A DNA stretch of 64,000 nucleotides from Pinus tabuliformis (lineage: Eukaryota > Streptophyta > Pinopsida > Pinales > Pinaceae), in assembly GCA_031772625.1 (NCBI GenBank), contig CM062816.1:1665707385-1665771384 (forward strand), in the 5' to 3' direction. Below the pieces are notes generated by a model. The model was not told the DNA's origin, did not search any database, and worked only from the letters and a program-made list of their open reading frames with translations. The translations under genes were made by a program, and so were the position numbers. Positions 34,101-46,110 of the stretch are shown piece by piece (position 1 is the stretch's first letter; every line of letters begins with the position of its first letter).

Positions 34101-35080
34101 TCAACAAACCAATGTCGGGATTTCGCCACTCCATGGCATGCTTGTTATAGAATCATTTATAACCCATATATACTTGATGCTCTGAATCATTGTCTTGGGA
34201 AACCATTTCCTTTTAGACTTGGTCCATTTATTAAAAAACATTATTTTAAATCCCATATGCAACTCTTCCCTTCAAAAAGTGTGTGCACATGCAGGTCTAG
34301 CTATACCCTACCTGCGTATATGATTTAAAATATGAAAAAAAATATAAAATCCCTATTTTATGGGAAAGATGTATGGGTTACACCAGAAGCCTACCTATAG
34401 GAACCCATGGCCTAAATATATCCCAATTGAAAAAATTGTTTTTGGGTGATATAAATACAACTCATGGGAAGGCCTAAAGGGCGAAGATGTATAGGATATT
34501 TATATTATATAGAAATAGTCCCTGATCAAGTTTGATTTATCCCTATGCCTCCAGCACTCCCAGCTATAGGAAACCCATGTTCCCCCATAGATATGTCCAT
34601 ATCCTTTATATGGAATTTATGTGTATGTTTTCAAAAGAGGATTGTTGAGGCTTGGGTTGGATGGACCCGGAGGAAGGTTTTTCTTGTAGCTGTGGATGAA
34701 TTAGGTTGTATTCTTCCACTTTCTTTTATAGTTATGTATGATTTCATGATTTATACTTATATTCTTATATGATATAACATTTATATCTTGAATGTGCTTT
34801 GAACTACTTCTAGTATATATGCTTTTCTTGAATGAGTTATAGGTTTTGAAGCATTAGAGGAAGCAAAGGGTTTGGACCCTACGAGAACATCCCCAAATGT
34901 AGGACCTTCGGGTACTATCTCTTCATCCTACTTTAGTAGTTTAAGCATTAGGACTACTTGTTTCAACTATTCATGGTTGTGTATGCCCTTCGATCTGTTG
35001 GGGTGCTCAACCTATAACCTAGGGTGTATTATTCCCATAACAGAATTAGCGACTTCCCTGGGGACTACAATATTGTATTT
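32650..35080 (+). mobile_element. 5'-truncated L1-type LINE: ORF2 end plus 3' UTR
   Basis: The coding end (about 32650-34100) shows the zinc-finger and RNase H region of plant L1 elements. It is followed by a non-coding tail that runs to at least 35080. The tail is defined by its homology to an inverted second copy at 37040-37960: both carry CATGGGAAGGCCT, ATCCCT(G/A)TGCCTCC, and a ..GGTTTTGAAGCATTAGAGGA..-type segment in the same order. Endonuclease and most of the RT are absent, so the insertion is 5'-truncated. I could not place a poly-A end with certainty. Confidence 0.75.
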
Positions 35081-37039
35081 CCTAGTTTGGTTTGTTTCTC
35101 TTGATATGGGTCTTCTTGTTTGGTTTCTTGGTTTTTCCAGTAGCTTTGGCTTGTTTGAAATCTGGGCAAAAAGTCTGATCTTCTAGATTAGGCCTAATTT
35201 TTTTTTTTCTTTACTGACTTTTTTATACGAAATTTTTAATTCATATAAGTGCATATACACGTGGTTCTGTCACTGTATAATCATTTATGCTTGGTTTTGA
35301 ATGAATTTTTCAAATGTTGAGTCGAGTAAACAGTTTTTCCTTATTTTTGTTGCTTGTGTCTAGTCATTGATTGTTTGGGAGAGTCTTTATTTTTACAGTC
35401 TTTCAGTTTCCTATCTCTCTTTGTGTGGAAAGACCTAGTCAAGGTATGGTTTTCTTTTTGGTGAAGTATATGTTTTTGTGTTTGGGTTCTAGGCTTATCA
35501 GTGAAGTTCTTGGTTGTTCTCAACTTTTGGAACAGGGAACTGGTCTCAACTCATTGATAACCAAGCCTTTACATTGCTTTTCCTTGCTTTCTTGAAAGTT
35601 GACATTTTTGGTTTTTTTTGGGTTTTTCAGAAAGTCCTTGCAATCTTGAAAATTTTTCTTGGTCTTATTGAAATATTTCTTGTTTGTTGGAGTTTTTATG
35701 TTGTTGTTCAAATCATTTTGTTTGAGTTTTTAGCCTATTTTTTCTTTAAGTCCTATCATGCTTATGATTTCTATGGCTTGTGAAATTTGAGCTCATTTAT
35801 ACTTGAATTTTATTTTGGAGTCTTTAGTAGCTTTTTTTTTCTCAAGAAGTCTATGTCCTTAAAAACAAAAAAGATAAAAACATCTTTTTGTTTCCTTTAT
35901 TTTTCTTTTTGGTTTTATTTTTGGTCTTCTCATTGTTTTTTAGCAAGTGTGAAGTCTTTTCATTAGGTTGAATTGGCTTGATTTTGGTGAAAAGTTTGTG
36001 ATTGAACTTGTTACTCCATTTTGTCAAGCTTTGGCCTCTTGATCTCTTTGAGAAACACATTTTCTTGATTTACTAGAAATAGTTAGGATCTTGCATTAAT
36101 AATTTAGTTTTCATTAGGATAGTTTCACTATAAGCATTTTTAATATTTTTGTAGATTTTGAGTGTGTGAGTGTGCGTTTTGAAAAAAGGAAAAATATTTT
36201 TCTTTCATAGTTTGTTTATAGAACCTTATAGAAATCTCTATCATCGAAGAAAAAAAGTTTCTTATGCATGTAGCCAAGTTTTCTATTGATTTCTTTTTGC
36301 ATCGATATCATCATAAGTTTCACCTCCATTTTACCATTGACTTAAAGAACAACCATTAAGATCAAGCACTAAAATTAAAATGATCTAGATTTTTTTGATT
36401 TTTCATAGTTACCTCAACTAGTCTAGGTCATATTAGGGCCTTGGAATAGGTGTGTGGAGAGTTAACTCTCCAAGGCTACCTTGAATTTAAACATAGAAGT
36501 TAATTAAAAGAGTGAAATCCGATGTCGTTAAACTTTTCCAAGAAATCTCTTCTCTTTTGGGAGTTAGGCACAAGGGCAAGTGGAGTCAGGGAAGAGAGAC
36601 ATCCCCTCTCCTACTTCTTGGATCTCAACCAAAGACTATTCCACCCATCTTCTAATGTGAAATGGTGACCTTAGTTGTCATTCCTAGGGACCACATACGT
36701 GACTGCAGAGAGGAATACTTATGGCACATGAGGCAGATATTGTATCACTCTCATTAGTACTTCTAGAGGGTGCCTGAGCTTAAGGATTTTATGTGGGGGT
36801 CAGCATAACTGTTTTTTTTACCTTCGTTGTTAGGCTTGGGTGGTAATTATCCCAAACTATCTTCAGAAGGTCCTTTTCTTTCTTGTATTTTGGTGTCTGG
36901 TCCTAATCACCCAGAGTGGAAATACCTTAAAGTAGCTTTATTGATTGTATCTTTAGGGGCATTTTAGTGTGTTCTATTTTCTCCTATATTGCCATAGCTT
37001 TATAATTTTTTGAGTCTTTACAAGTTCTCATAATAATTA
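35081..37039. other. Gene-less spacer between inverted LINE tails
   Basis: T-rich on the plus strand (many TTTT and TTTG runs, especially 35200-36200), with no protein motif. Open frames here are low-complexity and not supported. Between about 36420 and 36950 composition is closer to average, and the sequence might be a leader of a decayed element, but I cannot name it. Confidence 0.5.
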
Positions 37040-37960
37040 AAAGTGGTTGATCGACCAGTTCGTCAGTCCAGGAGGCTTCGTGGGCTCTTACCTAGGAGTG
37101 TTGTGGGTGAGACCACCCTAGGGTCTTGGGTTGAGAACCCCAATAGAGTGGAGGGCAAACCACAACAGGAAATGCACAGGCAATCAACCTAAATGCTTAT
37201 TCTATTGAAATGTGCAGGAGTGTTCTTACCCAGATGTCCTACGTTTGGGTAGATCACACAGGGTGAAAACCCTCAACTTCTTCTGATGTCTTTGAAACCT
37301 GAAAATTATTCAAATGAAACATATACAGCATAAAAACATAAATCATGTTCATGATATTAACTTTAAATCATATAAATAAATGAACAGTTATACATCAATA
37401 TAAGATTTATAAACGAACTACGATATAAATCGATGCATAAACACATTTAATATCATAAATAGAACATCATTCCTTTATTCAAGCTAGCTACAAGTAATGT
37501 GGAGAAATATGACCAGAGTCATTCTCCGGCTACAAGTGGAACCATCCTTCAGATCCATTCTTTCTGGGCCTCAAAAATATTCCTCCATCACCAATACAAG
37601 GATATCTTAAGAAAGATGAAGGATATCTCCAACAAGGAAACAAGGGTTTCCTGAAGCTTTGGGGAGTGTAGGAGGCACAGGGATTTCGTCAGACTCGATC
37701 AGGGATAATCTCACTATAGTATTAATATCTCATATCTCCGCTTTTAAGGCCTTCCCATGGAGGTTTATTTATCCTTCTCCAAATTAGTTTTTTCAATTGG
37801 GAAATAGTTGGACCATGAGAAATAGGAGGTGAGTAACAGGTAAAACCCGTGAACTCCACCCGAAATTGAGGAAATTTAATTTTTTTTAATGTTTTAACAT
37901 ATGTACGCGGGTTGGGTATATACTGACCTGTGTGTACATGCTTTTATCACAGGGAAAAGT
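37040..37960 (-). mobile_element. LINE 3' tail, inverted copy
   Basis: Read on the minus strand, this matches the non-coding tail of the LINE at about 34270-35080 block by block. Matches include CATGGGAAGGCCTTAAA, GTGCCTCCTACACTCCC, GGTTTCAAAGACATCAGAAG with GTAGGACATCTGGGTA, and TTGGGGTTCTCAACCCA with CCCTAGGGTG. Identity is roughly 65-75 percent by eye, so the two copies are old, independent insertions of one family. Only the tail is present. It stops where the G3 gag region begins. Confidence 0.7.
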
Positions 37961-38079
37961 AGCGTATAGGGAATAAAACATTGTTTTATAGATATTGGAC
38001 CAAGTCTGGAAGGAAGGGTTGCCCTAGGGCATAATCAAAGCATTAGATAAAAAGGGTTGAGGGTGAAAAGGAGTCCAAA

Positions 38080-38468
38080 AAGAAAGCTAAGTTTCCTTGT
38101 AAATTGTGCAATGGATACCATTTAACTCATATTTTCCTTAACATTCAAGATTCTCAACGCTTGGTAGTGCACCAGGGTTCTTCTAGCTCCCAGAACATTC
38201 TAACTGATCATTTTCCCCAAGGGAAGAAAATGTTTTTTGGCGCGAATGCTAATACTGGAAACCCCAAAGGGGGCAACCATGAAGGGAAAAATCCATGAAA
38301 TGTATACATGATGAGTTCTCATGTTGATGTTGCTACAATATCACATGATTATGGTGAACTAGAATCCTCTATAGATAAGGCCACTCCTAATGTTCTAGAG
38401 CCCCTCTATATTGAGAGGCCCGCAGTTGAGCACATACCTTGGATGCCGAAAGGCTTTGCAAAATGTTT
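38080..38468 (+). pseudogene. G3 gag/protease linker remnant
   Basis: KFPCKLCNGYHLTHIFLNIQ near 38087 is a zinc-knuckle-like C-x2-C-x3-H motif typical of gag in this group. It is followed by a polar linker and the frame at 38308-38514, cut by C2 at 38469. Confidence 0.65.
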
Positions 38469-38958
38469 TGTAGGTTTTAACTCCGTACATAAATTACCTA
38501 CATATAAATTCTAGAACACAAAAAATAAACAATGCAAGAGCATAACACATAAAACACATATACAAAGAGATTTTCCCCGGGATCGCAAAACCAGGACTAC
38601 CAGCTTGATTTTTCATTATATTCCTTTCAATGTTACAATACATATTTATACATGGAAAATCATCCAATACCATGGACCAAAAACCATCATGTCCAAAACC
38701 ATGGACCAAAAACCATCATGTCCAAAACCATGGACCAAAAACCATAGGTAGGTCTGCCCAACATAACATAGGGTCCAAAAACAAAATTCCCAGGGCGCTG
38801 CCCCAGACCTCGTAGAGGGGCCCTACTCACCCCCCTCAAATACCCCTGTGACCCCCGCACTGCGCAATCGACGCAACAAAGTGGGGGCTTTGCTCCCCCT
38901 CTAACCCCCTGGTTTACTACATAGGTTAGTCATGGAAAGAATATAACACAACCCAACA
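38469..38958 (-). repeat. C2 3' LTR, with internal 29-bp repeat expansion
   Basis: 490 bp, longer than its partner (424 bp). Extra length comes partly from a tandem segment at about 38671-38747, where CCATGGACCAAAAACCAT is repeated three times. It also contains the G/C-rich block at 38810-38910. Minus-strand purine tract CAAGTGGGAGAA lies just outside, at 38959-38970. Confidence 0.9.
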
Positions 38959-39007
38959 TTCTCCCACTTGTTGTTTTCTTTCCACGGGGGGCCACAAGAG
39001 AGCTTAA

Positions 39008-39500
39008 TCATTTTTCCAACCCTAAAATTCCCATTGTTTCTCTACAACAGGAGAACTTCTCAGAGCTTATAGGTTTTGTCAATGCATCTGTAGTATTCTT
39101 CAAAGTGTCCACCTTTACCAGCAACACCTTTTTGTCTTCTATCATATCCCTCACAAAGTGATACTGAACATCAATGTGCTTTGTCTTTGAATGATAAGCA
39201 GGGTTCTTTGCCAAGAAAATTGCACTTTGGCTATCACAGTCTATCCTTATAGCTCCCTGTACTAACCCCATACTTGAACACAATCTCTGCAACGAAACTA
39301 CTTACTTGCTTGCATGAGTGGCTACCATGTATTCTGCCTCTGTAGTTGATAGTGCCACTATAGATTGTTTCTTACTCATCCAAGTGACTGCACCTCCAAA
39401 TAGGTTAAATACATACCCACTTGTATATCTTCTTTGATCCAAATCTCTATCCCAGTCTACATCAACAAAGCCACTGATATCCAAAACTCTGTCCAATCCT
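39008..39500 (-). pseudogene. C2 RNase H remnant
   Basis: The frame at 39302-39496 has RRYTSGYVFNLFGGAVTWMS, then KKQSIVALSTTEAEYMVATH. The frame at 39008-39292 has QGAIRIDCDSQSAIFLAKNP and SKTKHIDVQYHFVRDMI. These are the classic copia RNase H blocks, including the catalytic E-A-E-Y and D-S-Q-S-A regions. Confidence 0.9.
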
Positions 39501-40572
39501 AGTCTTCCTTGGTATCACAAACCATAATCACTAGTGCCATGCAAATACCTAAAAACCCGCTTCACTGTTGTCTAATGCTCATTTCCTGGTTTTGACATAA
39601 ACCTACTCAATACTCCCACTGCATGTGCAATGTCTGGTCTAGTACAGACCATTGCGTACATCAGGCTACCTACTACACTTGCATATGGAACATAGGACAT
39701 ATCCTCTTCCTCTTATTGTGTCTTGGGACACTGTTCAGTAGATAACTTTACATCTACAGGAATAGGAACCTTCACTGGTTTACTATCCTACATATTAAAC
39801 CTCTGCAGTATTGTCTTGACATACTTCCTCTGGTTTAACCAAAGCTTCCTCTTTGCCCGATCTCTTTTAATTTCCATGCCCAAAATATAGTATGCAACAC
39901 CAATATCTTTCATGTCGAATTTAAAGGACAATTGGGTCTTCAAATACTAGATAATTTCTTTGTCATTTACAACCAACAACATATCATCCACATACAAGAC
40001 CAGATAAATAACATGGTCACCAATTAATTTAAAATACACACAGTGATCTGCTTTGCTTCTGGTGAAGCCAAGTCCCCGTATAAATGTATCAAATTTCTGA
40101 TACCACATCCTTGGCGACTTTTTAACCCATACAGAGACTTCTTTAACTTGCATACCAGTTCTTTCTTACCTTTCACCACAAAGCCTTCAGGTTGCTTCAT
40201 GTAGATCTCCTCTTCCACATCCCCATGAATAAATGTTGTCTTCACATCCATCTGTTCTACCTCAAAATAAAAGGTAGCAGCAATAGATAAAAGTAATCTA
40301 ATAGAAGTTACCTTGGCAACAAGAGAAAAAATATAACCAAAATCAATTCCCAACACCTGGGAATAACCTTTTGCTACCAGCCAACCTTTTTATTTCTCCA
40401 CCGTTCCTTCTGCATGTGTCTTCTTCTTGAACACCCATTTGCTGCCAATGGGTTTCCTTCCAGCCAGCAACTCCACTAGATCCAAAGCCTCATTTTTGTG
40501 CAAATATGCCATTTCATCAACCATGGCCTCTTTCCAGAGTTTTCCATCCTCTAAATCTACTGCTTCCTTCAC
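39501..40572 (-). pseudogene. C2 reverse transcriptase remnant
   Basis: Frame 40390-40572: EAMVDEMAYLHKNEALDLVE and PIGSKWVFKKK. Frame 40024-40356: FDYGYIFSLVAKVTSIR-type start, AATFYFEVEQMDVKTTFIHG (the usual MDVKTAFLHG block), and LVCKLKKSLYGLKS. Frame 39947-40153: VIYLVLYVDDMLLVV, with the catalytic YVDD present. The thumb and connection continue down to about 39500. Overall broken. Confidence 0.9.
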
Positions 40573-40759
40573 AGTTTTGGGATCATCACCAGTAATAGAT
40601 AAAGAAAAATTTGAACAGAAAGAATATGGACTATACCTTTCTGGTTGCCTTCTTTCTCGAACTGATCTTCTTACACCCGAGTTTGTGGCTCTTCATCTTC
40701 TGATTCCTCCTCTGTTGTAGAGTCTGATTCTTCCTCCTTTAGCTCAAACTCTATCTTCT

Positions 40760-41761
40760 CAAGTTCCTTTGGTTGGACTTCATGTTTAATAAAATCTTTC
40801 ACCTCTATGAACACCACATCTCAGCTGTACACAGCCTTCCTTGTTGATGGGTTCCAAAGCTTATAACCCTTTAAACCATCCTTCTACCCAATAAATATGC
40901 ACTTTTCAGATTTACTATCCAACTTGGTTCATTTCACCTTTGGAACATGTACATATGCAGCACATCCAAATACCCTCAGATGTGAAAGAGAGGGTTTCTT
41001 ACCAATCTTATCCTCCAATGCTAATGAGGGTTATTCGTTGACCAAGTAACATGCTATATCCATTGCCTCTACCCAGAATATTTGTCCTAACCTGGAACCA
41101 CTAAGCATGCTTCTTGCCCTTTCATCAACATCTTGTTCATTCTTTCTGCAACTCCAATGTGCTGAGGTATATATGGAGTAGTCTTATGCTGTGCTATACC
41201 ACACTTCTTACAGAATTATTCAAATTCCTTACTACAAAAATCTCCACCGTTATCTGTCCTCAGTGCCTTTATCTTCTTCTCTGTCTGGTTTTCCACCAAA
41301 GCCTTAAATTCCTTCAACCTATCAAAGACTTCAGATTTCTTCTTAAGGAAATATATCCATGTATTAAAGTCATATATAAATGATACATAGTACATAGACT
41401 TATGTAGTGATGGAACCTTCACAACTCCAAACACATCACTATGCACAAGCTCTAATATCTGTTTCGCCCTCTTGCCACCAGAGGTTAAACTCACCCGATT
41501 TTTCTTCCCATATACACAATTTTCACAGAAATCAAAATCTAGAGAGCTATTACTCATATCTTCTACCATACATTTACCATGAAGTATTCGAAGGCCCTCC
41601 TCTCCAATATGTCCAAGCCTTTGATGCCACATCATGGTCTTCTCTCCAAAGGCCACTAGATTTTCTGCTCCACTTTTAGGAACCATAAAACTATTGCACC
41701 CATCAATAATAGTGCTACCTTGCATCTTGTACAGAGTTCCAGTCTGAACTCCCCGCATCAA
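40760..41761 (-). pseudogene. C2 integrase remnant
   Basis: The frame at 41216-41761 starts with the GAG-pre-integrase domain (MMWHQRLGHIGEEGLRILHG, CENCVYGKKNRVSL) and runs into the catalytic core (LVHSDVFG, KALRTDNGGDFCSKEF). The rest of the core and the post-core motif (KCIFIG near 40895) lie in other frames down to about 40760. Fossil, although the front half is one long open frame. Confidence 0.9.
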
Positions 41762-41764
41762 TAC

Positions 41765-42052
41765 CTATGCTCCTCGAACCATCTTGTAGGTATCCTTCTC
41801 GAACACTATTTTTACACCTGCATCATCTAGCTTGCTTACAAAAATCAGATTTTTGGCTAATGCAAGAATATGCAGAACACCCGGAAGTGTTCTAACCCTT
41901 CCACTTTGCAACTTCAACTTTACTTTTCCGCAACCAATGATTCTAGCCTTCCTATCATCCCCTAAGAATACATCACCACCATCGTATTTATCATACTCGC
42001 AGAACCACTCTCTATGGGGAGTGAAGTGAAAGGATGCACCTGAGTCAATCAA
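41765..42052 (-). pseudogene. C2 aspartic protease remnant
   Basis: IDSGASFHFTPHREWFCEYD contains the protease active site (D-S-G-A). It is followed by VFLGDDRKARIIGCGKVKLK and LPGVLHILALAKNLIFVSKL, the conserved copia protease C-terminal blocks. Confidence 0.9.
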
Positions 42053-42088
42053 CCATGCCTCATGATCTACATGTGTACTTGAAGAAGC

Positions 42089-42915
42089 CTAGTACACATC
42101 CCCACCTTCATCTGAGGTGGTTTTTTCCTCTACAGAAGAAGCATCATCAGATCCATTTCCTTTGTTAGGAGTTTTAGATTTACAGTCCCTTTTGTAGTGC
42201 CCTTCCTTTCTGCATTTCCAGCACATCGCCTTTACAGGTTTTCCTGGAGATTTATATCTCCCTCTAGATTTATATCTCCCACTCAATGACTTATTTTTTT
42301 TTTATTTTGGGATTGTCCTCGTACAGATAAGGCATCACCATTCTGGCTCTCCATATTTTTCTGTCTCATCTCCTCTGTCAGCAAGGATGAGACTATTTCA
42401 TCAAACTGCAAGGTAGTTGCATTGCTGCCTATTGCAATAACCAGAATATCCCATGAATCTGGTAGAGAACACAACAAACTGATGCACTTATCTTCATATG
42501 AAATTTTAATATCAACAGATAATAACTGACTTACCACAGTATTAAATGTATTCATATGCTCTGTCACTGAGTCTCCATCTTTCATCCTCAGGTTATACAA
42601 CTTTTTCCGTAGGAACAGTTTATTCACCAGAGACGTAGATTGGTACAAATTCCCTAACTTGTCCCACAAATCCTTCACCATAGCTTCCCCTAATACATTC
42701 AACAATACTGAATCTAAGACACACAAACGTATTGTGCTCTTTGCCTTTCGACCTAACTTCTTCCATTCTTCATCGGACACTCCTGTTGGTTTAGTACCTG
42801 AATCTACCATGATTCACTAATCTTTATCCACCAACAGATCCTCCATCTTGAGTTTCCATAACTCAAAACTCTGACCATTAAATTTATCGATCTCTATTTT
42901 TCCACTGCTCGCCAT
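42089..42915 (-). pseudogene. C2 gag remnant with zinc knuckle
   Basis: The probable start is the minus-strand ATG whose first base is 42915 (MASSGKIEIDKFNGQSFELW), a typical copia gag N-terminus. Frame 42283-42810 carries LWDKLGNLYQSTSLVNKLFL and a DSVTEHMNTFNTVVSQL segment, as in Tnt1-type gag. Frame 42089-42286 carries the knuckle CWKCRKEGHYKRDC. Some breaks. Confidence 0.9.
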
Positions 42916-43020
42916 CTTCTTTCACCACCAGAATCGATCCTACAGATCTCCCACTGAACAGGGTCTACCACAAGCCCAAGTGAAACCCCTCAGCAACAAA
43001 GGTGTCCCCTTGAAGCCTAA

Positions 43021-43037
43021 ACAGCTCTGATACCAAA
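43021..43037 (-). other. C2 primer binding site, tRNA-iMet
   Basis: The minus strand reads TTTGGTATCAGAGCTGT, directly after the 5' LTR. It matches the plant initiator tRNA-Met primer site. Confidence 0.9.
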
Positions 43038-43461
43038 TGTAGGTTTTAACCCCGTACAGAAATTACCTACATACGAATTCTAGAACACAGAAAATAAAGA
43101 ATGTGAGAGCATAACACATATACACAGATATTTTCCCCTGGATCCCAAAACCAGGACTACCATATTGATTTTTCATTATATTCCTTTCAATGTTACAATA
43201 CATATTTATACATGCCGAAGCATCTAATACCATGGATTGAAAACCATCGTGTGTAAAACCATGGATCAAAAACCATAGGTAGGTCCGCCCAAAAGAAAAA
43301 TTCCTGAGGCACTGCCCCAGACCCCGTAGAGGGGGGCTACCTGCCCCCCTCAAACCCCCCCACTACACAATCGACGCAATGAAGGGGGCTCTCTGCCCCC
43401 CCTCTAACCCCCCGGTTTACTATGTAGGTTAGTCATGGAAAGAATATAACACAACCCAACA
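43038..43461 (-). repeat. C2 5' LTR
   Basis: On the plus strand it starts TGTAGGTTTTAACCCCGTAC and ends CACAACCCAACA. It pairs with 38469-38958 and has one fewer copy of the internal repeat segment. The G/C-rich block is at 43310-43420. Confidence 0.92.
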
Positions 43462-43689
43462 CGTTCGATGATTAACCCTAATGTCAAGGCTCCCCATAAC
43501 TTTTCCATTATTGAAGATTTGGCTCAAAGTCCTTGTGTGATGTTTGTGTTAGAGGTGCTCCAGTCATGTCCATAAAAAAGGAGTGTGTTTCTCACTATGA
43601 TTGGGTCAATAGATCTGAAAAACTCTCTTATTGTTACATTTGACATGTGAAATATTAAGAAGAGATTACCTTGTCACATGGATTTCCAG

Positions 43690-44080
43690 ATTAAATCTAC
43701 ATATTGAAAGATCAATATCTTTCAAATTGTAATTGATGAGGGTGCTTCCACATGTGTCATGTTGATTGCATGTTGGAAAGCTATCAGATCTATTCAAGTT
43801 GTTCCTTCACCTACTCTCTTAACTGCATTTGATGGTCATTCTCATAGGATGCATGGAATTATTCCGGCCTTTTCCATCTGTGTTGAGGGAAAGGTGGTTA
43901 ATATTGATTTAGAAATAGTCAATGAAAATTTGGATTATAATCTTCTATTGGGACGAAATTGGATTTATGAAATGGATGCCATTGTATCATCATTATTTTG
44001 CATCCTATTCTTTCCCCATGAAGGGAGAATTATTATTGTTGATGAGATGGAGTATACTCCAAAAGAATCCAATTCATCCT
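43690..44080 (+). pseudogene. G3 protease remnant
   Basis: VIDEGASTCVM near 43730 is the active-site block. Frame 43759-44193 continues LTAFDGHSHRMHGIIPAF, then DYNLLLGRNWIYEMDAIVSS and FFPHEGRIIIVDEMEYTP. These are the conserved protease-to-RT linker blocks of this gypsy group. Confidence 0.82.
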
Positions 44081-44829
44081 CTGATTCTTTCATTCCTTTG
44101 TTGAAGAATTCTAAGCAGCCTGTTGAGAATTTAGGAGTTGGAATGTGTTCCTCGTTGATGGGTAATTTTTATCTTTCTTCTCCTATCGCTTGAATAAATT
44201 CCATTTCATCATCCGAGGCTCCCTCTCGGAGAGAGTTCTTCATAACTCATTATTTTTTGATCCTTGGTCCTTACCCTCTTCTACAACCACTTTTAAAGAT
44301 ATGAAAGTGGGTGGAATGGCATATCCCATGTCTACAACTGAAATTTCTTATCAATTTATATTTAACACTGTATATTTTGATCCTAATCCTCTTTCACCAG
44401 AGCATTTGGATGGAGATGTGGCTCCATCTTGGACTCTTGACTCTACTTCTTTTATGGACTACCTTGATATTGTTTTACCATCTGAGGAAGCAATCCTAGA
44501 AGCAATGATGGCTATAGAAAGACTATGGGATGATTTGCATCATCGATCATAGTTTCTCTGAGAATTGTGTGAAGTAGAATCAAGTTTGACTAGTCCTTTG
44601 TCAATTGGTCATGTTCACACAATTTTAAACCCTTTGGATCTAGCACAAATTTTTCCGAAGGTAACATATCTATCATTTCGGAAACTTTTCCAGTGAACAT
44701 CTTTAGGAATCCCAATATAATTGAGAATGTTTTCATTGGAGTTGAATGCTCCCTTGAATAAATTGAAATTTATACCGATCTTTTTAAATATTTCCATGAT
44801 GTGTTTGCTTGGTCTTATGAGGAAATTCC

Positions 44830-45570
44830 TATAATTGATCCATCAATAGTCTAGCATGAGATCAAGACTTACGCGAATGCGACACCTGTGTGGAAAATTC
44901 TTCTCCTGGTAAACCCTAAGAAAGCTGTAGCTATCAAAGTCAAGGTTGAGAAGTTGATTAAGAAAAGTTTCATATACCCGGTTATGTTGACTGAGTGGGT
45001 CTCGAATCTAGTCTTGGTTAATAAAAAATAAGGAATGATCTGTGTATGCATAGACTCTAGTGATTTAAATAAGGCTTTTTCTAAATATAATTTCCCCACA
45101 CCATTTATTGATCATATTATCGATGAATGTGCAGGAAATGAGATTTTCTCCTTCATGGATGATTTTTTGGGTTATAATCAAATTACTATCCATCCTGAAG
45201 ATCAACATAAGACAACTTTTATCTACCCCTAGGGTACCGTTGCATACAAAAAGATGCCTTTTGCCATTAAAAATGCCAGAGTGACTTTTTAATGGGCCAT
45301 GTCCTACACTTTCCACGATATCAAACATATCATCGAAGCTTATTTCGATCACTTAGTTTATCATTCACGAAAGATAATTGATCATCCTCATCATATTTGA
45401 TTGATTTTTGAGCGATGTAATTATTATAAAATCTAGTTAAATCTGAATAAATTCATTTTCACTGTCACATCCAATCAGTTTTTGGGATTCATACTATCTA
45501 CTAAAGGGATTCATGTAGATCCTTTCAAGTTTGAGGCAATACTTCAATAGCCTCCCCTATCTACCATCCA
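44830..45570 (+). pseudogene. G3 reverse transcriptase remnant
   Basis: Frame 45035-45232: SSDLNKAFSKYNFPTPFIDH, then IIDECAGNEIFSFMDDFLGY and NQITIHPEDQHKTTFIYP. The template-grip region and thumb (FLGFILSTKGIHVDPFKFEA near 45480) follow in other frames. Tat-like wording. Fossil. Confidence 0.85.
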
Positions 45571-45689
45571 TCAACTTCAAAGTCTCCAAGGAAAAGGCAA
45601 TTTCTTGAGGATATTTATTGCCAATTACGCTGAGATTATGAAGGGATTTATGAGATTTCTAAAGAAAGGAGTTCCATTTATATGAGACG

Positions 45690-46110
45690 ATTTCACTCAA
45701 CACTCATTTGATGTTTTTAAAAAAGAATTGACTTCTGCTCCTTTACTAAGTCCACCCAATTATAGCAGGGATTTCCTCTTATATCTCGATATGGAAAAAT
45801 CAACCATCAGTATGGTTCTGGTTTAGGAAGATGATGCTCTCCATGAGCACATGATTTATTATCTGAGCTGAGACTTAGTAGGTCCTAAATTACGATACTC
45901 TACTATAGAGAAATTAGATTTGGCAATTGTTCATGTTGTCCAGCGACTTCGACACTACATTCTTCTTAGAAAAACTTTTTACTTAGTGACTGTCAACCCA
46001 TTTCAGTTTGTTCTCAGTAGGCGAGTGATTGGGGGAAAATATAACATATGGATATTTATTTTACAAGAATTTGATCTTGATTTCTTTTCAGCCAAATCTA
46101 AAAAATCGCT
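45690..46110 (+). pseudogene. G3 retroviral-type RNase H remnant
   Basis: LLYLDMEKSTISMVLV near 45777, YYLS near 45857, and the frame start at 45920 (AIVHVVQRLRHYILLRKTFY) mark the ordinary gypsy RNase H that follows RT. Fossil. Confidence 0.7.

Larger units (their letters stand above)
38469..43461 (-). mobile_element. C2: Ty1/copia (Tork/Tnt1-like) element inside G3
   Basis: A full-length minus-strand element with 5' LTR 43038-43461 and 3' LTR 38469-38958. On the plus strand the ends read TGTAGG..CCAACA. The primer site is a near-perfect tRNA-iMet match. Gag, protease, integrase, RT and RNase H lie in copia order. Flanks (TGTTT at 38464-38468, CGTTC at 43462-43466) are at best a degraded target duplication. 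The LTRs look about 90 percent identical by eye over aligned parts, apart from length differences. This is the best-preserved coding region in the window, but it still has several breaks (roughly five to ten), so I treat it as a fossil. Confidence 0.93.

Noticed and set aside
34545-35186. Plus-strand frames with hydrophobic stretches that look like membrane proteins
   Set aside because: They lie in the LINE 3' tail, which aligns with an inverted copy where the frames are not kept. The hydrophobicity comes from T-rich sequence.
35851-36060. Lysine- and asparagine-rich minus-strand frame
   Set aside because: It is low-complexity translation of a T-rich plus strand, with no conserved motif.
38464-43466. 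TGTTT/CGTTC as the target duplication of C2
   Set aside because: Only three of five positions agree, so I do not list it as a feature.
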